Assembly: GCF_030272705.1 (NCBI RefSeq)
Contig: NZ_JARFYM010000001.1
Coordinates: 62,001-126,000 of the forward strand
Reading direction: 5' to 3'
DNA length: 64,000 nt
From: Rhizobium mayense
Lineage (GTDB): Bacteria; Pseudomonadota; Alphaproteobacteria; Rhizobiales; Rhizobiaceae
Every line of letters starts with the position of its first letter. Within the stretch, counting starts at the first letter, position 1. Under the pieces are notes generated by a model. It saw only the letters and a list, made by a program, of their open reading frames with translations, made no database searches and was not told the origin of the DNA. Shown one piece after another: positions 18,583-28,013 of this stretch. The translations under genes were made by a program, and so were the position numbers.

Positions 18583-18638
18583 CGCCGCCACCGAAAATAC
18601 CCGGCGGCGCTCCGCCAAGCTCGTGCAAATTCAAAGAG

Positions 18639-19589
18639 CTATTTTGAAACGCTGAATTCCGTCACCAAGCCAAAATGGTTTGAACCCATGGCATCCGGTA
18701 TCTGCCGGACGGACTCCAGCCGCAGTGGCGCGCGCGCGAAAACATGGTCGATGGCGATGCCGTAGGCGCCTCCCTTGATCGGCCAGGTGGCGGGTTCCGG
18801 GAAGACGTGGCGCAGACCGGTGTCGCCAAGGAAGTCTCTCATGTCGGGTATAATGACCGATGCATTGAAATCCCCGGCAAGGATCAGTGGCCCTTGAATA
18901 TCTTTCAGGATCGGGGCGAGGATGTTCAACTCGACTGTGTGGAACTCGTCGAAATAGGGTTTGCTGAGGTGAGCCGAGACAAAATTGACCGTCTGGCCAT
19001 CCATATCGATGGTCGCGTGAATGAAGCGGTTGTCCCAAAGGCTGCCGAGGCTATGCATGTCCTGCGTCAGGAGCGGACGTTTCGACAGCAGCAGCGAATC
19101 GCAATCGGTCGTCATGACGCCGCAGCCGATACGATACGGATAGATATCGGCTATTCGCTTCAGCTCCGGTTGAATCGAGCGCGCCTCGAAGATCTCCACG
19201 ACATCGGCCTTCGAGCCGACGATGAGATCGGCGATGCGCACGCCGTTTTCGGAAGTGTTATCGTCGTCGATGTTGAACGAGAGCAGCTTAAAGCTCTTGC
19301 TGGCACCGGCGGCTGCCGGCGGATGTACCGGAGGGACGGCGGCGTACTCGCGCAGCATTACAACGGAATGAACTGCAAGCCCGACACCGACAGCCAGCAG
19401 GAAAACCGCATACCAATGCCGCTTGAAAAGCAACGCGAGCAGGGCGAGCGCGATCCCGAAAAGGCTGATGTGGGTCTGAAGGCTCTCGAAGAAGCCCAGC
19501 AGCCAGAGATCCGTTGCATAACGTGCCGTGAGGATGGCCAGCGCCAGCGTGGCAAGGACGCATAGAACGCAATAGATCGTATGTCTCAT
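18639..19589 (-). CDS. Endonuclease/exonuclease/phosphatase family membrane protein
   Basis: 316 residues from ATG at 19589, chosen because GAGGA sits just upstream; longer starts lack this. Residues 1-90 contain three hydrophobic segments (IYCVLCVLATLALAILTARY and two more). The C-terminal EEP domain carries FNIDDDN, a catalytic glutamate in VVEIFEA, AGDFNAS, and DHVFAR with NHFGLV at the end, all expected for a metal-dependent phosphoesterase. The catalytic domain is probably periplasmic. EEP domains of this layout are often annotated as hypothetical or YafD-like; the substrate is not predictable. It is convergent with exporter copy 2. Confidence 0.88.
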   Translation of the reverse strand: MRHTIYCVLCVLATLALAILTARYATDLWLLGFFESLQTHISLFGIALALLALLFKRHWYAVFLLAVGVGLAVHSVVMLREYAAVPPVHPPAAAGASKSFKLLSFNIDDDNTSENGVRIADLIVGSKADVVEIFEARSIQPELKRIADIYPYRIGCGVMTTDCDSLLLSKRPLLTQDMHSLGSLWDNRFIHATIDMDGQTVNFVSAHLSKPYFDEFHTVELNILAPILKDIQGPLILAGDFNASVIIPDMRDFLGDTGLRHVFPEPATWPIKGGAYGIAIDHVFARAPLRLESVRQIPDAMGSNHFGLVTEFSVSK

Positions 19590-20060
19590 AATTGTGTCCT
19601 CAGCCATATTTGTGCTGGCCGCCAAGAGCGGCGGAGGCGCCATAAAAGGCCATAAGCTGTTCCTAAAATCCACTCGGATATAAGGAGTAGGAAGTAGAGC
19701 TTATTATAGATCATCGGTCGGCGTGTGGCCGATTATGTTGCAATGCAGCATTGAAATCACTGTTTATTTTGCTCCGCAATGGAAAAATCTATTGTGCGAA
19801 TCTCACGATTTTTCATGTGCTTACGGCGGTTTGACTGACGTCGGAGATTTTAAGCTCGGTACTCGCAGCCAAATAGCGCTCTTTTCCCGCGACATTGTGC
19901 CCACACCCCTTGCCAAGACTGGACATAATTTGCGATCAAGCTTAGAACGCGGCGGGTTACGGAGGAATCTATGGCGGAATTATGGTCGCGTTGATTCGCC
20001 GGCATTGAGGGGGTACCGCAGCGTCAAGCTGTGGGTTTTGCGGAAGAGGATGGTCCAGCG
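19590..20060. other. Intergenic region upstream of petA
   Basis: 471 bases between the EEP gene and petA. It is AT-richer than its surroundings and must contain the petABC promoter. A strong GGAGG precedes a 7-codon ORF at 19971. I found only a half-match to an FNR-type box (ATCAA at about 19935) and do not call it. No RNA gene or repeat is visible. Confidence 0.5.
19971..19994 (+). promoter_or_regulatory. Possible 7-codon upstream ORF in the petA leader
   Basis: ATG at 19971 is preceded by GGAGGAATCT and reads MAELWSR before TGA at 19992-19994. It is the best ribosome-binding site in this leader, while petA itself has a poor one and a TTG start. This could couple ribosome loading to petA or simply be chance. 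Confidence 0.25.
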
Positions 20061-20639
20061 TTGAGCGAGCATATAACAACCGGTGAAACCACGGGCGAGC
20101 CGACTCGCCGAGATTTCCTTTATCTGACGACGGGCATGGCTGGCGCAGTAGGCGCAGTCGCTTTCGCCTGGCCGTTTATCGACCAGATGCGGCCGGATGC
20201 CTCGACGCTCGCTCTTGCTTCCATCGAAGTCGATGTATCGAGCCTGGAACCCGGCATGTCGATGACGGTGAAGTGGCGTGGCAGGCCGGTCTTCATCCGC
20301 AACCGTACGCAGAAGGAAATCGACGATGCGAAGGGTGCGCAGATCTCCGATCTGAAGGACCCGATCGCCCGCAATGCCAATTTGCCGGCAGATGCGCAAG
20401 CGACCGATGTGGCGCGTTCGGCCGGTGATGGGAAGGAGAACTGGCTGGTTATGATCGGCGTCTGCACCCATCTCGGTTGCATACCGCTCGGTCAGGCGGG
20501 GGAATATGGCGGTTGGTTCTGTCCCTGCCATGGTTCAGTCTATGACACCGCTGGTCGCATCCGCCATGGGCCAGCGCCGCAGAACCTCGCTATTCCGGTA
20601 TATGCGTTTACCGCAGAAAAGAAAATCAAGGTCGGTTGA
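20061..20639 (+). CDS. petA: Ubiquinol-cytochrome c reductase, Rieske iron-sulfur subunit
   Basis: 192 residues from the TTG at 20061, which gives the N-terminus (SEHITTGETTGEPTRR) expected for rhizobial PetA; a GTG at 20031 would add ten residues. A twin-arginine signal anchor (RRDFLYLTTGMAGAVGAVAF) precedes the soluble domain, so export is by Tat. The 2Fe-2S ligands are in CTHLGC and CPCHGS, both intact, followed by GPAPQNLAIPVY. The subunit passes electrons from quinol to cytochrome c1 in complex III. It is the first gene of petABC, 14 bases before petB. Confidence 0.96.
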   Translation: MSEHITTGETTGEPTRRDFLYLTTGMAGAVGAVAFAWPFIDQMRPDASTLALASIEVDVSSLEPGMSMTVKWRGRPVFIRNRTQKEIDDAKGAQISDLKDPIARNANLPADAQATDVARSAGDGKENWLVMIGVCTHLGCIPLGQAGEYGGWFCPCHGSVYDTAGRIRHGPAPQNLAIPVYAFTAEKKIKVG

Positions 20640-20653
20640 GGGGGAGCTGAATC

Positions 20654-21928
20654 ATGAGTGGTCATTCGTCTTACGAGCCATCTACGGGGCTCGAAAAATG
20701 GGTCGACGCGCGGCTGCCGCTGCCGCGTATGGTCTATGACAGTTTCATCGCCTATCCGGTCCCGCGCAATCTGAACTATGCCTACACGTTCGGGGCCATG
20801 CTGGCCGTCATGCTCGTTCTGCAGATTCTGACCGGCGTCGTTCTTGCCATGCACTATGCAGCGGAAACGACGATCGCCTTCAACTCCGTCGAAAAGATCG
20901 TTCGCGACGTCAACCACGGTTGGCTGCTGCGCTATCTGCACGCCAACGGCGCGTCCTTCTTCTTCGTGGCGGTCTATCTCCACATCGCCCGCGGTCTTTA
21001 TTATGGCTCCTACAAGGCGCCGCGTGAAATCCTCTGGATTCTCGGCGTGATCATCTATCTGCTGATGATGGCGACGGCCTTCATGGGTTACGTTCTGCCC
21101 TGGGGTCAGATGTCCTTCTGGGGCGCTACCGTTATCACCGGCTTCTTCTCGGCCTTTCCCTGGGTCGGTGATTGGATCCAGACCTTTCTGCTCGGCGGCT
21201 TCGCTGTCGACAATCCGACGCTGAACCGCTTCTTCTCGCTGCACTACCTGCTGCCGTTCATGATCGCGGGCGTTGTTGTCCTGCATATCTGGGCGCTGCA
21301 TGTCACCGGCCAGACAAACCCGACCGGCGTTGAAGTCAAGTCCAAGACCGATACCGTGGCCTTCACACCCTATGCAACGCTGAAGGACGCGCTTGGCGTT
21401 TCCGTCTTCCTGCTGGTATTCGCCTATTTCGTCTTCTATCTGCCGAACTTCCTCGGCCATGCGGACAACTACATTCCGGCCAATCCGCTGAAGACCCCGG
21501 CCCATATCGTTCCGGAATGGTACTTCCTGCCGTTCTACGCGATGCTGCGTTCGATCACTTTCAACATCGGTCCGATCGACTCCAAATTGGGCGGCGTTTT
21601 GACGATGTTCGGCGCCATCATCGTGCTGTTCTTCCTGCCCTGGCTCGATACCTCCAAGATTCGCTCGGCGGTCTATCGTCCGTGGTACAAGCTGTTCTTC
21701 TGGCTGTTCGTCGCCGATGCCATCCTGCTTGGCTGGCTTGGCTCGCAGCCGGCGGAAGGCAACTTCGTCGTGATCTCGCAGTTCGCGACGCTGTTCTACT
21801 TCCTGTTCTTCCTTGTCGCCATGCCGGTCCTTGGCCTGGTCGAAACACCAAGGCGCATTCCGAATTCGATTACGGAGGCGGTTCTTGAAAAGCAGAGCGG
21901 CAAAGCGGCCGCTCCGGTTGAAGCGTAA
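20654..21928 (+). CDS. petB: Cytochrome b subunit of the bc1 complex
   Basis: 424 residues with eight or nine membrane helices. Diagnostic features include the heme-ligand helix pairs ([20 protein letters not shown] and [21 protein letters not shown]), the Qo-site PEWY motif ([15 protein letters not shown], around residue 285) and [18 protein letters not shown]. The length fits a purple-bacterial-type single cytochrome b rather than the split b6/IV form. It is embedded in the inner membrane and binds both b hemes and quinone. Flanked by petA and petC in the conserved order. Confidence 0.98.
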   Translation: MSGHSSYEPSTGLEKWVDARLPLPRMVYDSFIAYPVPRNLNYAYTFGAMLAVMLVLQILTGVVLAMHYAAETTIAFNSVEKIVRDVNHGWLLRYLHANGASFFFVAVYLHIARGLYYGSYKAPREILWILGVIIYLLMMATAFMGYVLPWGQMSFWGATVITGFFSAFPWVGDWIQTFLLGGFAVDNPTLNRFFSLHYLLPFMIAGVVVLHIWALHVTGQTNPTGVEVKSKTDTVAFTPYATLKDALGVSVFLLVFAYFVFYLPNFLGHADNYIPANPLKTPAHIVPEWYFLPFYAMLRSITFNIGPIDSKLGGVLTMFGAIIVLFFLPWLDTSKIRSAVYRPWYKLFFWLFVADAILLGWLGSQPAEGNFVVISQFATLFYFLFFLVAMPVLGLVETPRRIPNSITEAVLEKQSGKAAAPVEA

Positions 21929-21950
21929 CCGGCGATAGAGGAAGAGAACA

Positions 21951-22817
21951 ATGAAAAAGCTTGTTGCCGGCCTTCTGTCGATCGCACTCATCGGCGGCTT
22001 CGCCACGGTTGCCGCCGTCGCTCAGGAGACCAAGCCCGCCGCGGAAGCAGCGACGCCGCATTATCCGCTCAAGGAGCCGAGGGAGCAGCACTGGACCTTC
22101 TCCGGCCCCTTCGGTTCCTACGATAAAGCGCAGCTTCAGCGCGGTTTGAAGGTCTATACGGAAGTCTGTTCCGCTTGCCATTCCATGAAGCTGGTTCCTT
22201 TCCGTACGTTAGGAGATCTCGGCTACTCGGACGCCCAGGTCAAAACCTTCGCGGCGAATTACGAAGTGCAGGACGGTCCAAACGCCCAGGGCGAGATGTT
22301 TACCCGCAAGGCGCTTCCATCCGACCACTTCCCGTCGCCGTTCCCGAATGACGAAGCGGCAGCCGTCGCAAACAATGGCGCCGTGCCGCCGGACATGTCG
22401 CTGCTTGCCAAGGCGCGCGAAATCGAACGTGGTTTCCCGCAGTTCATCTTCGATATCTTCACCCAGTATCAGGAAGGCGGCCCGGACTATATCTACTCGC
22501 TGCTGACGGGCTACGAAGAGCCTCCGGCTGGCTTCCAGGTGCCGCAGAACTCGCACTACAATCCGTATTTCAGTGCGGCTGCGACCTTCGCCATGCCGAA
22601 GCCGCTCTCCGACGGCCAGGTCACCTATGACGACGGTTCGCCGCAGACGGTCGATCAATATGCGCGGGACGTCGCCTCGTTCCTGATGTGGGCCTCGGAG
22701 CCGCATCTCGAAGACCGCAAGCACCTTGGCTTCATGGTCATGGTATTTTTGCTGATTTTCACGACGTTGATCTATCTGACCAAACGCTCGGTATACGCCA
22801 AGGCCGGCGCTCACTAA
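21951..22817 (+). CDS. petC: Cytochrome c1 subunit of the bc1 complex
   Basis: 288 residues with a Sec signal peptide ([20 protein letters not shown], cleavage likely after AVAQ). The heme c motif CSACH is at about residue 68, and the axial methionine probably lies in the [10 protein letters not shown] segment near residue 216. A single C-terminal anchor ([20 protein letters not shown]) precedes a basic tail. It accepts electrons from the Rieske protein and passes them to soluble or membrane cytochrome c. It is the last gene of the petABC operon and is followed by a strong terminator. Confidence 0.97.
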   Translation: MKKLVAGLLSIALIGGFATVAAVAQETKPAAEAATPHYPLKEPREQHWTFSGPFGSYDKAQLQRGLKVYTEVCSACHSMKLVPFRTLGDLGYSDAQVKTFAANYEVQDGPNAQGEMFTRKALPSDHFPSPFPNDEAAAVANNGAVPPDMSLLAKAREIERGFPQFIFDIFTQYQEGGPDYIYSLLTGYEEPPAGFQVPQNSHYNPYFSAAATFAMPKPLSDGQVTYDDGSPQTVDQYARDVASFLMWASEPHLEDRKHLGFMVMVFLLIFTTLIYLTKRSVYAKAGAH

Positions 22818-22841
22818 GCCGCTCAGGCATGCAATCAGACA

Positions 22842-22873
22842 AAAAGGCGGCCCGTTGCGGTCGCCTTTTTTGT
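22842..22873 (+). terminator. Rho-independent terminator after petC
   Basis: AAAAGGCG pairs with CGCCTTTT around a short GC-rich loop and is followed by TTG. It closes the petABC operon before apt. Confidence 0.85.
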
Positions 22874-22938
22874 TGGTATCGGGCACGGGTCTTGATAGGG
22901 TGCGTCGGCCTTATCATAGCCTGAGAGCACATATCTAC

Positions 22939-23481
22939 ATGCACACTATTGCTTCGGAGCTTGCTGCCAGCATCCGCTCCATTCCGGACTATCCCAAGCC
23001 TGGCATCATCTTCCGTGACATCACCACGATGCTCGGCAATGCCAAGGCATTCCGCCGTGCAGTCGACGCGCTGGTGCAGCCCTATGCCGGCACCAAGATC
23101 GACAAGGTCGCCGGCATGGAAGCACGTGGTTTCATTCTCGGCGGCGCCGTAGCGCATCAGTTGTCGTCCGGTTTCGTGCCGATCCGCAAGAAGGGCAAGC
23201 TGCCGCACGACATCGTGCGCATCGCCTACAGCCTTGAATACGGCGTCGACGAGATGGAGATGCACCGCGACGCGGTAAATCCCGGCGAGAAGGTGATCCT
23301 GGTCGACGATCTCATCGCCACTGGCGGCACCGCCGTCGGGGCTACACAGTTGTTGCGCCAGATCGGCGCCGAGATCGTTGCCGCCTGCTTCGTCATCGAC
23401 CTTCCGGATTTGGGCGGCCGCAAGAAGCTCGAAGCGCTCGATGTGCCGGTTCACACCCTGGTGGAATTTTCCGGGCATTGA
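22939..23481 (+). CDS. apt: Adenine phosphoribosyltransferase
   Basis: 180 residues from ATG at 22939 ([14 protein letters not shown]). Type I PRTase features are present: [13 protein letters not shown] near residue 20, [12 protein letters not shown], and the PRPP loop [18 protein letters not shown] around residue 118. It salvages adenine to AMP using PRPP. The PRPP synthase gene prs is elsewhere in the window, not linked. The gene sits alone between the petC terminator and a hairpin at 23485. Confidence 0.97.
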   Translation: MHTIASELAASIRSIPDYPKPGIIFRDITTMLGNAKAFRRAVDALVQPYAGTKIDKVAGMEARGFILGGAVAHQLSSGFVPIRKKGKLPHDIVRIAYSLEYGVDEMEMHRDAVNPGEKVILVDDLIATGGTAVGATQLLRQIGAEIVAACFVIDLPDLGGRKKLEALDVPVHTLVEFSGH

Positions 23482-23484
23482 AGA

Positions 23485-23505
23485 TCTCGCCCGCAGAGGG
23501 CGAGA
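23485..23505 (+). terminator. Perfect 8-bp hairpin after apt
   Basis: TCTCGCCC, a GCAGA loop, then GGGCGAGA, two bases after the apt stop codon. There is no T-run on either strand, so termination efficiency is uncertain; it may stabilise the mRNA end. Confidence 0.45.
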
Positions 23506-23551
23506 CACGCATTTGCTCCGCCTTTCGCAAGCTTCTGGCTTCGTGAAGCTG

Positions 23552-24019
23552 TCAGTCAAACTCCAGCACGGTGCTCTCGAACCGCAACACCGCCGTGCCG
23601 TGCTGGTTGGTTCCGTCGCAGAGGATGGTGTTGAGCGTCCAGCCCGGGCGTGAATTCAGCGGGCGGCTGGCAAGCAAGGTGACGCCATAGGTTACGGTGT
23701 CGCCGGCAAAGACCGGGCGCAGCCACTGCAGCTTCTGGAAGCCGGGCGAGGGGCCGAGATTTGGCGGTTTTCCGCCTTCGTCGCGAATGCGGGTGGTTTC
23801 GCCCCTCCAATAGTCGACGAAGGTGCGCATCCAGACCGCGCAGCTATGCCAGCCTGACGCGCAAAGGCCGCCGAACAATGTGTGCTTGGCCGCTTCCGCG
23901 TCCATGTGGAAAATCTGCGGATCGAAGCGTGAGGCGAAACGGACGATGTTTTCGGCCGTGAACGTGTGGCTGCCGATCTCGGCCCGTTCGCCGATCGGGT
24001 AAAGCTCAGTCATCTTCAT
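23552..24019 (-). CDS. MaoC-like (hotdog fold) dehydratase, copy 1
   Basis: 155 residues from ATG at 24019, with GGAGG seven bases upstream. Typical MaoC blocks are present: TFTAENIVRFASRFDPQIFH with the catalytic Asp/His pair, then FGGLCASGWHSCAVWMR and VFAGDTVTYGVTLL. Members hydrate or dehydrate acyl-CoA enoyl groups. The start overlaps the stop of the next MaoC gene (ATGA), so the two are translationally coupled and may form a heterodimer. The substrate is unknown. Confidence 0.9.
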   Translation of the reverse strand: MKMTELYPIGERAEIGSHTFTAENIVRFASRFDPQIFHMDAEAAKHTLFGGLCASGWHSCAVWMRTFVDYWRGETTRIRDEGGKPPNLGPSPGFQKLQWLRPVFAGDTVTYGVTLLASRPLNSRPGWTLNTILCDGTNQHGTAVLRFESTVLEFD

Positions 24020-24480
24020 GCGGACGCCTCCACGGGCAAGCGCATACGGATCATGATCGAATTCTCGCCGAGACAAACGAGCTGGCCACGCTGGTTTTCA
24101 ACTTCGTGGCGGAACCTCACGATGCCGATTCCGGGGCGGGAGCGCATGGCGCGGGATTCGAGCACGATCGAGCGGCCGGACAGCGTATCGCCTGCCAGAA
24201 CCGGCTTTTTCCAGTCCATGAAATCAATGCCCGGTGCGCCTTCGGCTTTCGTGTTGAGTAGATAGCTGTCAGTCATCATGCGCATGAACATTGCCGAGGT
24301 GTGCCAACCGGAAGCGGCAAGCCCACCCAGAATGCTTGCGCGGCCGGCAGCTTCGTCAAGATGCATCGGTTGCGGATCGAACTCGCGCGCAAATTCGATG
24401 ATCTCTTCCGCCGTCACATGTTTCGGTCCGAGCGGAAACACTTGCCCCGGCTGAAAATCCTCATATGTCAGTTTTGCCAT
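24016..24480 (-). CDS. MaoC-like (hotdog fold) dehydratase, copy 2
   Basis: 154 residues from ATG at 24480 (MAKLTYEDFQPGQVFPLG). The MaoC motif (EEIIEFAREFDPQPMHLDE) carries the Asp and His residues, followed by GGLAASGWHTSAMFMRMM and KPVLAGDTLSGRSIVLES. The two adjacent MaoC proteins share the same order of motifs and look like a duplicated pair. An in-frame ATG at 24501 is possible but has no ribosome-binding site. Enoyl-CoA hydratase activity is a family-level inference; no other beta-oxidation gene is adjacent. Confidence 0.88.
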   Translation of the reverse strand: MAKLTYEDFQPGQVFPLGPKHVTAEEIIEFAREFDPQPMHLDEAAGRASILGGLAASGWHTSAMFMRMMTDSYLLNTKAEGAPGIDFMDWKKPVLAGDTLSGRSIVLESRAMRSRPGIGIVRFRHEVENQRGQLVCLGENSIMIRMRLPVEASA

Positions 24481-24663
24481 ATCCGTCACCGGCCTCTTCA
24501 TTCGGTTTGTGCGCAATCGCATGCCGGGCGGCAATGGCGCAAGCGTTTTCATGGCCGTCGCGCGAAAGAGCCGCGGCGAACGCGTGCCGAGGCTTAGCAG
24601 CCCTTGATTGTAGACCGACGATGTGATGAGGCTTGGTAACATCGTCACCATGCAGGGATAGAC

Positions 24664-25788
24664 ATGAGCGATCTCAAGACTGTGCTGGAAGGCGCTGCCG
24701 GCGAGGGGATCATTTCCTCCGATCAGGCTAACCGGCTTTTGCCTTATCTGGCCGAACGAAATATCGGCATCAACGCGACGGTCGTCAGAAACGATCTTTC
24801 GCAACCTCGCGAGGACGGTCTGGCGAACCCGCTGGAGGATAGCGAAGCGCCACGTTTCATCCGCGGCTTTCATGACGTGCTGATCACCATCGGCATCGTC
24901 GTCCTGCTCGTCGGCCTGTGGGGGCTCACCGGCTATTACGGGCCGCTGCCGGCCATCATCATCCTGGCCGAAATCCTGGTCCGCCGCCAGCGTCTGGCGC
25001 TTCCCGCCGTCGTCCTGACGATCTCGCTGGTCTATTGGATATTCTGGGTGACGGCGATGCATCTCGGCACCGCGGATACCGTCGGCTCGAGCCTGATGAG
25101 CCATTGGATCACCATGGCCTTGCCGTTCCCGCCGCTGCTTGCGCTATATCATTGGCGCTATCGTGTGCCGCTGTCGCTGGCGATGCTCATCTTCTCGCTA
25201 TTCACTCTGCTGCTTGCCGGCGTCTTCTATCTGATCGGCCTTGCCACCGGCACATCGAACGTTGTGCTGGATTATCCGCTGCCGGCGTTCGTCATCATGT
25301 TTGCGGCCGCACTCGGGGTATTTGCCGTGGCGATGCGCTTCGATCTTAGCGATCCCGACCGCAGGACACGTCGCTCGGATGTGGCCTTCTGGCTGCATCT
25401 CGCCACAGCGCCTGCGCTGCTCTACACGGCGATCCTGCTGGCATTTCAGATTGAAGCAGGCAACAGCGGCACATTCTTGTTTGCCGGCGTGGAGCATAGT
25501 GGCTATACGCAGGCGCTGACGATCGTCGCCATTGTGGTGATCATGATGCTGGTGGGCCTGATCATCGACAGACGCGCTTTCGTGACCGCGGGTCTGATGT
25601 CGCTCGGTATCGCGATTGGCGCTATTCTGCGACAGAACAATGCCGGCCTAGACAAGGTCAGCTTCATCGTGCTGATGATCGTCGGCTTGATCGTGCTGGT
25701 GATCGGCGTTGGCTGGCCGCACCTGCGCCGTACTGTCGTGCGGCTGCTGCCGGCATCCGTCCAGGGAAGACTGCCGGCGCTCAGGTGA
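24664..25788 (+). CDS. DUF2157 membrane protein
   Basis: 374 residues. A soluble N-terminal domain (residues 1-75) ends before about ten hydrophobic segments, beginning FHDVLITIGIVVLLVGLWGL. The N-terminal IISSDQANRLLPYLAER segment and the dense run of membrane helices fit DUF2157. The role is unknown. It is divergent from the MaoC pair and convergent with ychF. No operon partner is seen. Confidence 0.82.
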   Translation: MSDLKTVLEGAAGEGIISSDQANRLLPYLAERNIGINATVVRNDLSQPREDGLANPLEDSEAPRFIRGFHDVLITIGIVVLLVGLWGLTGYYGPLPAIIILAEILVRRQRLALPAVVLTISLVYWIFWVTAMHLGTADTVGSSLMSHWITMALPFPPLLALYHWRYRVPLSLAMLIFSLFTLLLAGVFYLIGLATGTSNVVLDYPLPAFVIMFAAALGVFAVAMRFDLSDPDRRTRRSDVAFWLHLATAPALLYTAILLAFQIEAGNSGTFLFAGVEHSGYTQALTIVAIVVIMMLVGLIIDRRAFVTAGLMSLGIAIGAILRQNNAGLDKVSFIVLMIVGLIVLVIGVGWPHLRRTVVRLLPASVQGRLPALR

Positions 25789-25809
25789 GGCCGGCAATCC
25801 CGTCATGTC

Positions 25810-26913
25810 TTACGTGTTGAAGCGGAAATGGATGACGTCGCCGTCCTGGACGACATATTCCTTGCCTTCGTCGCGCGCCTTGCCGGCTTCCTTGGCGCCT
25901 GTTTCGCCGTTGTAGGCGATGTAGTCGTCATAGGCGATGGTGTTGGCACGGATGAAGCCGCGTTCAAAGTCGGAATGGATGACGCCGGCCGCCTGCGGAG
26001 CCTTGGTGCCCTGTTCAATCGTCCAGGCGCGCGTTTCCTTCGGCCCGACGGTGAAATAGGTGATGAGGTGCAGCAGCTTGTAGCCGGCACGGATCAGCCG
26101 GTCGAGCCCGGCTTCGTCGAGGCCGAGAGCGGCGAGGAATTCCTTGGATTCCTCATCTGGCAACTGCGCCACTTCCGCTTCGATGGCGGCGGAAATGATC
26201 ACCACTTCAGAATTCTGCTCCTTGGCCATGGCAGCGACGGCGGCTGTATGTTCATTGCCGGTCGCGGCGTCGGCTTCGGCGACGTTGCAAACGTAGAGGA
26301 CCGGATGCGAGGTCAGAAGGTTCAGGCCCTTGAGGATGCGGGTTTCCTCGGCATCGAGCTTCGACAGCAGGGTGCGCACCGGCTTGCCTTCGTTCAGCAA
26401 CTGGAGTGAGGCTTCCATGATGGGCAACATCGCCATGGACTCCTTGTCCTTGCCCGTGGCGCGCTTGCGCGTCTGCTCGGTGCGGCGCTCCAAGCTCTCG
26501 AGGTCAGCGAGCATCAGCTCGGTTTCGATCGTCTCGGCGTCGGCCACTGGATTGATGCGGCCTTCGACGTGGGTGATGTCGCTGTCTTCGAAGCAGCGCA
26601 GCACGTGCACGATGGCGTCGACCTCGCGAATATTGGCAAGGAACTGGTTGCCCAGGCCTTCGCCCTTCGAGGCGCCGCGAACGAGGCCGGCGATGTCGAC
26701 GAAGGAAATGCGCGTGGGGATCAGTTCCTTCGATTTGGCGACGTCGGCAAGCTTGCGCATGCGCGGATCGGGCACGGCGACTTCACCCGTGTTCGGCTCG
26801 ATCGTGCAGAACGGATAATTAGCCGCCTGCGCCGCCGCCGTCTTGGTCAGCGCGTTGAACAGAGTGGACTTGCCGACATTCGGCAACCCGACGATACCGC
26901 ATTTGAAACCCAT
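25810..26913 (-). CDS. ychF: Redox-regulated ATPase YchF (Obg family)
   Basis: 367 residues, the standard YchF length. The N-terminal G domain has Walker A (GLPNVGKSTLFNALT, residues 8-22), the KSTLF signature, DIAGLVRGASKGEGLGNQFL and a coiled-coil insert; NMRE-type specificity is not the GTPase NKXD, consistent with ATP use. A C-terminal TGS domain follows (LLHLITYFTVGPKETRAWTI). It binds the ribosome and influences translation and oxidative stress responses. It is monocistronic and divergent from clpS. Confidence 0.96.
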   Translation of the reverse strand: MGFKCGIVGLPNVGKSTLFNALTKTAAAQAANYPFCTIEPNTGEVAVPDPRMRKLADVAKSKELIPTRISFVDIAGLVRGASKGEGLGNQFLANIREVDAIVHVLRCFEDSDITHVEGRINPVADAETIETELMLADLESLERRTEQTRKRATGKDKESMAMLPIMEASLQLLNEGKPVRTLLSKLDAEETRILKGLNLLTSHPVLYVCNVAEADAATGNEHTAAVAAMAKEQNSEVVIISAAIEAEVAQLPDEESKEFLAALGLDEAGLDRLIRAGYKLLHLITYFTVGPKETRAWTIEQGTKAPQAAGVIHSDFERGFIRANTIAYDDYIAYNGETGAKEAGKARDEGKEYVVQDGDVIHFRFNT

Positions 26914-27206
26914 GGCACCTTGTCCATATCTTGAAAAACTTTGTTGTGCGTATGGGGGAAGGGTCGTTGCGGGTCAAGCCTTGCGCGGAGGATGCGCCGA
27001 TTTTCTATTGGGGGAGAGCGCCGCGACGACACCGGTGATTGTGATGGCGTCATGATCTCTGCTGGTGTGTGAGAAGCTGCTCCTCACGGTCGATTGATCT
27101 GATGGCCGTTCCGAAAACGTTGTTTTCCTTGAATGGTTGGTTGCGGTGCAGTATAAATTGGCTATCAGCCACAAATCTGTTTTCCCTGTCATCAACGGTG
27201 AGTCCG

Positions 27207-27518
27207 ATGAGTGACAATGATGTTGTCCTAAAACCGAAGACCACAACGAAGCCGAAGCTTGACCGGCCGAAGCTTTACAAGATCATTCTCGTCAATGACG
27301 ATTACACGCCGCGCGAATTCGTCATCATGGTATTGAAGGCCGTCTTCCGTATGAGCGAGGAAACCGGCTATCGCGTCATGATGACGGCGCATAAGCTCGG
27401 CACCTGCGTGGTCATGGTCTGCGCCAGGGATATTGCCGAGACCAAAGCGCAGGAAGCCATCGATCTGGCGAAGAGTGCCGGCTTTCCGCTGATGTTTACC
27501 ACCGAACCGGAAGAATAG
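27207..27518 (+). CDS. clpS: ATP-dependent Clp protease adaptor ClpS
   Basis: 103 residues from ATG at 27207 (MSDNDVVLKPK); longer in-frame starts are in the promoter region. The ClpS core is intact: YKIILVNDDYTPREFVIMVL near residue 28 contains the Asn/Asp pair that binds N-degrons, and AHKLGTCVVMVCARDIAETKA follows. It delivers N-degron substrates to ClpAP. Alphaproteobacteria often have two clpS genes, one beside clpA; no clpA is next to this one, so it may be the second copy. It is convergent with the GNAT gene, 15 bases apart. Confidence 0.94.
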   Translation: MSDNDVVLKPKTTTKPKLDRPKLYKIILVNDDYTPREFVIMVLKAVFRMSEETGYRVMMTAHKLGTCVVMVCARDIAETKAQEAIDLAKSAGFPLMFTTEPEE

Positions 27519-27533
27519 GCTCGGGCGGGGAAA

Positions 27534-28013
27534 TCAGCCTGCGGCGGGGCGCCGGATCTGGAATCCGGTCTTGTCCTGTGAAAAGCCGCAATTGGCGTAG
27601 AAGCGCAGCGTCGCCGGCTCCTTGGAGCCCGTGAGCAGCATCACCTTGTAGCAATTCTGCTTCCAAGCCGTCGCGACGGCTGCCTCGATCAGCGCCCGTG
27701 CATAGCCGCGCTGGCGATGATCGACATGGGTGACGACGTTTTCGATCAGAGCATAGGAAGCGCCACGACGCGTCAGGTTGGGGACGACGACCAGGGTAAC
27801 CGAGGAGATGGCGATGTCGCCTTCGAAGGCGGCGAAGATTGTCATGCCGGGATGGGCTGAGATCGCCGCAAAGCGATCCCTCGCAAGCTGGGGATCCATA
27901 TCGGGATCGTCATGGTTGAGATGGCGGTAGAGCGCCAGCAGCGTAGGCAGGTCACCGGCTGCGACCGGGCGGATCACAATATCTGCGGCCCCGTCTGTTG
28001 CTGCCTCTGCCAC
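27534..28013 (-). CDS. GNAT family N-acetyltransferase
   Basis: 159 residues from GTG at 28013, which directly follows the pth stop codon, implying coupled translation. The GNAT fold is clear: DIVIRPVAAGDLPTLLALYR at the start, then ALIENVVTHVDHRQRGYARA with the acetyl-CoA binding Q/R-x-x-G-x-A core (residue about 107), and a C-terminal FYANCGFSQDKTGFQI. It transfers an acetyl group from acetyl-CoA to an unknown amine. Its position behind pth is suggestive but not informative about the substrate. Confidence 0.9.
   Translation of the reverse strand: MAEAATDGAADIVIRPVAAGDLPTLLALYRHLNHDDPDMDPQLARDRFAAISAHPGMTIFAAFEGDIAISSVTLVVVPNLTRRGASYALIENVVTHVDHRQRGYARALIEAAVATAWKQNCYKVMLLTGSKEPATLRFYANCGFSQDKTGFQIRRPAAG

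Noticed and set aside
18581..18611. Stem-loop (9-bp stem) after exporter copy 2
   Set aside because: It has a perfect stem but no T-run on either strand, so I do not call it a Rho-independent terminator.
19900..19960. FNR/FixK-type box upstream of petA
   Set aside because: Only the right half (ATCAA) matches; the left half differs at several positions.
20540..22006. Long minus-strand frame across petB
   Set aside because: It is antisense to a clearly coding cytochrome b gene and has no family features.
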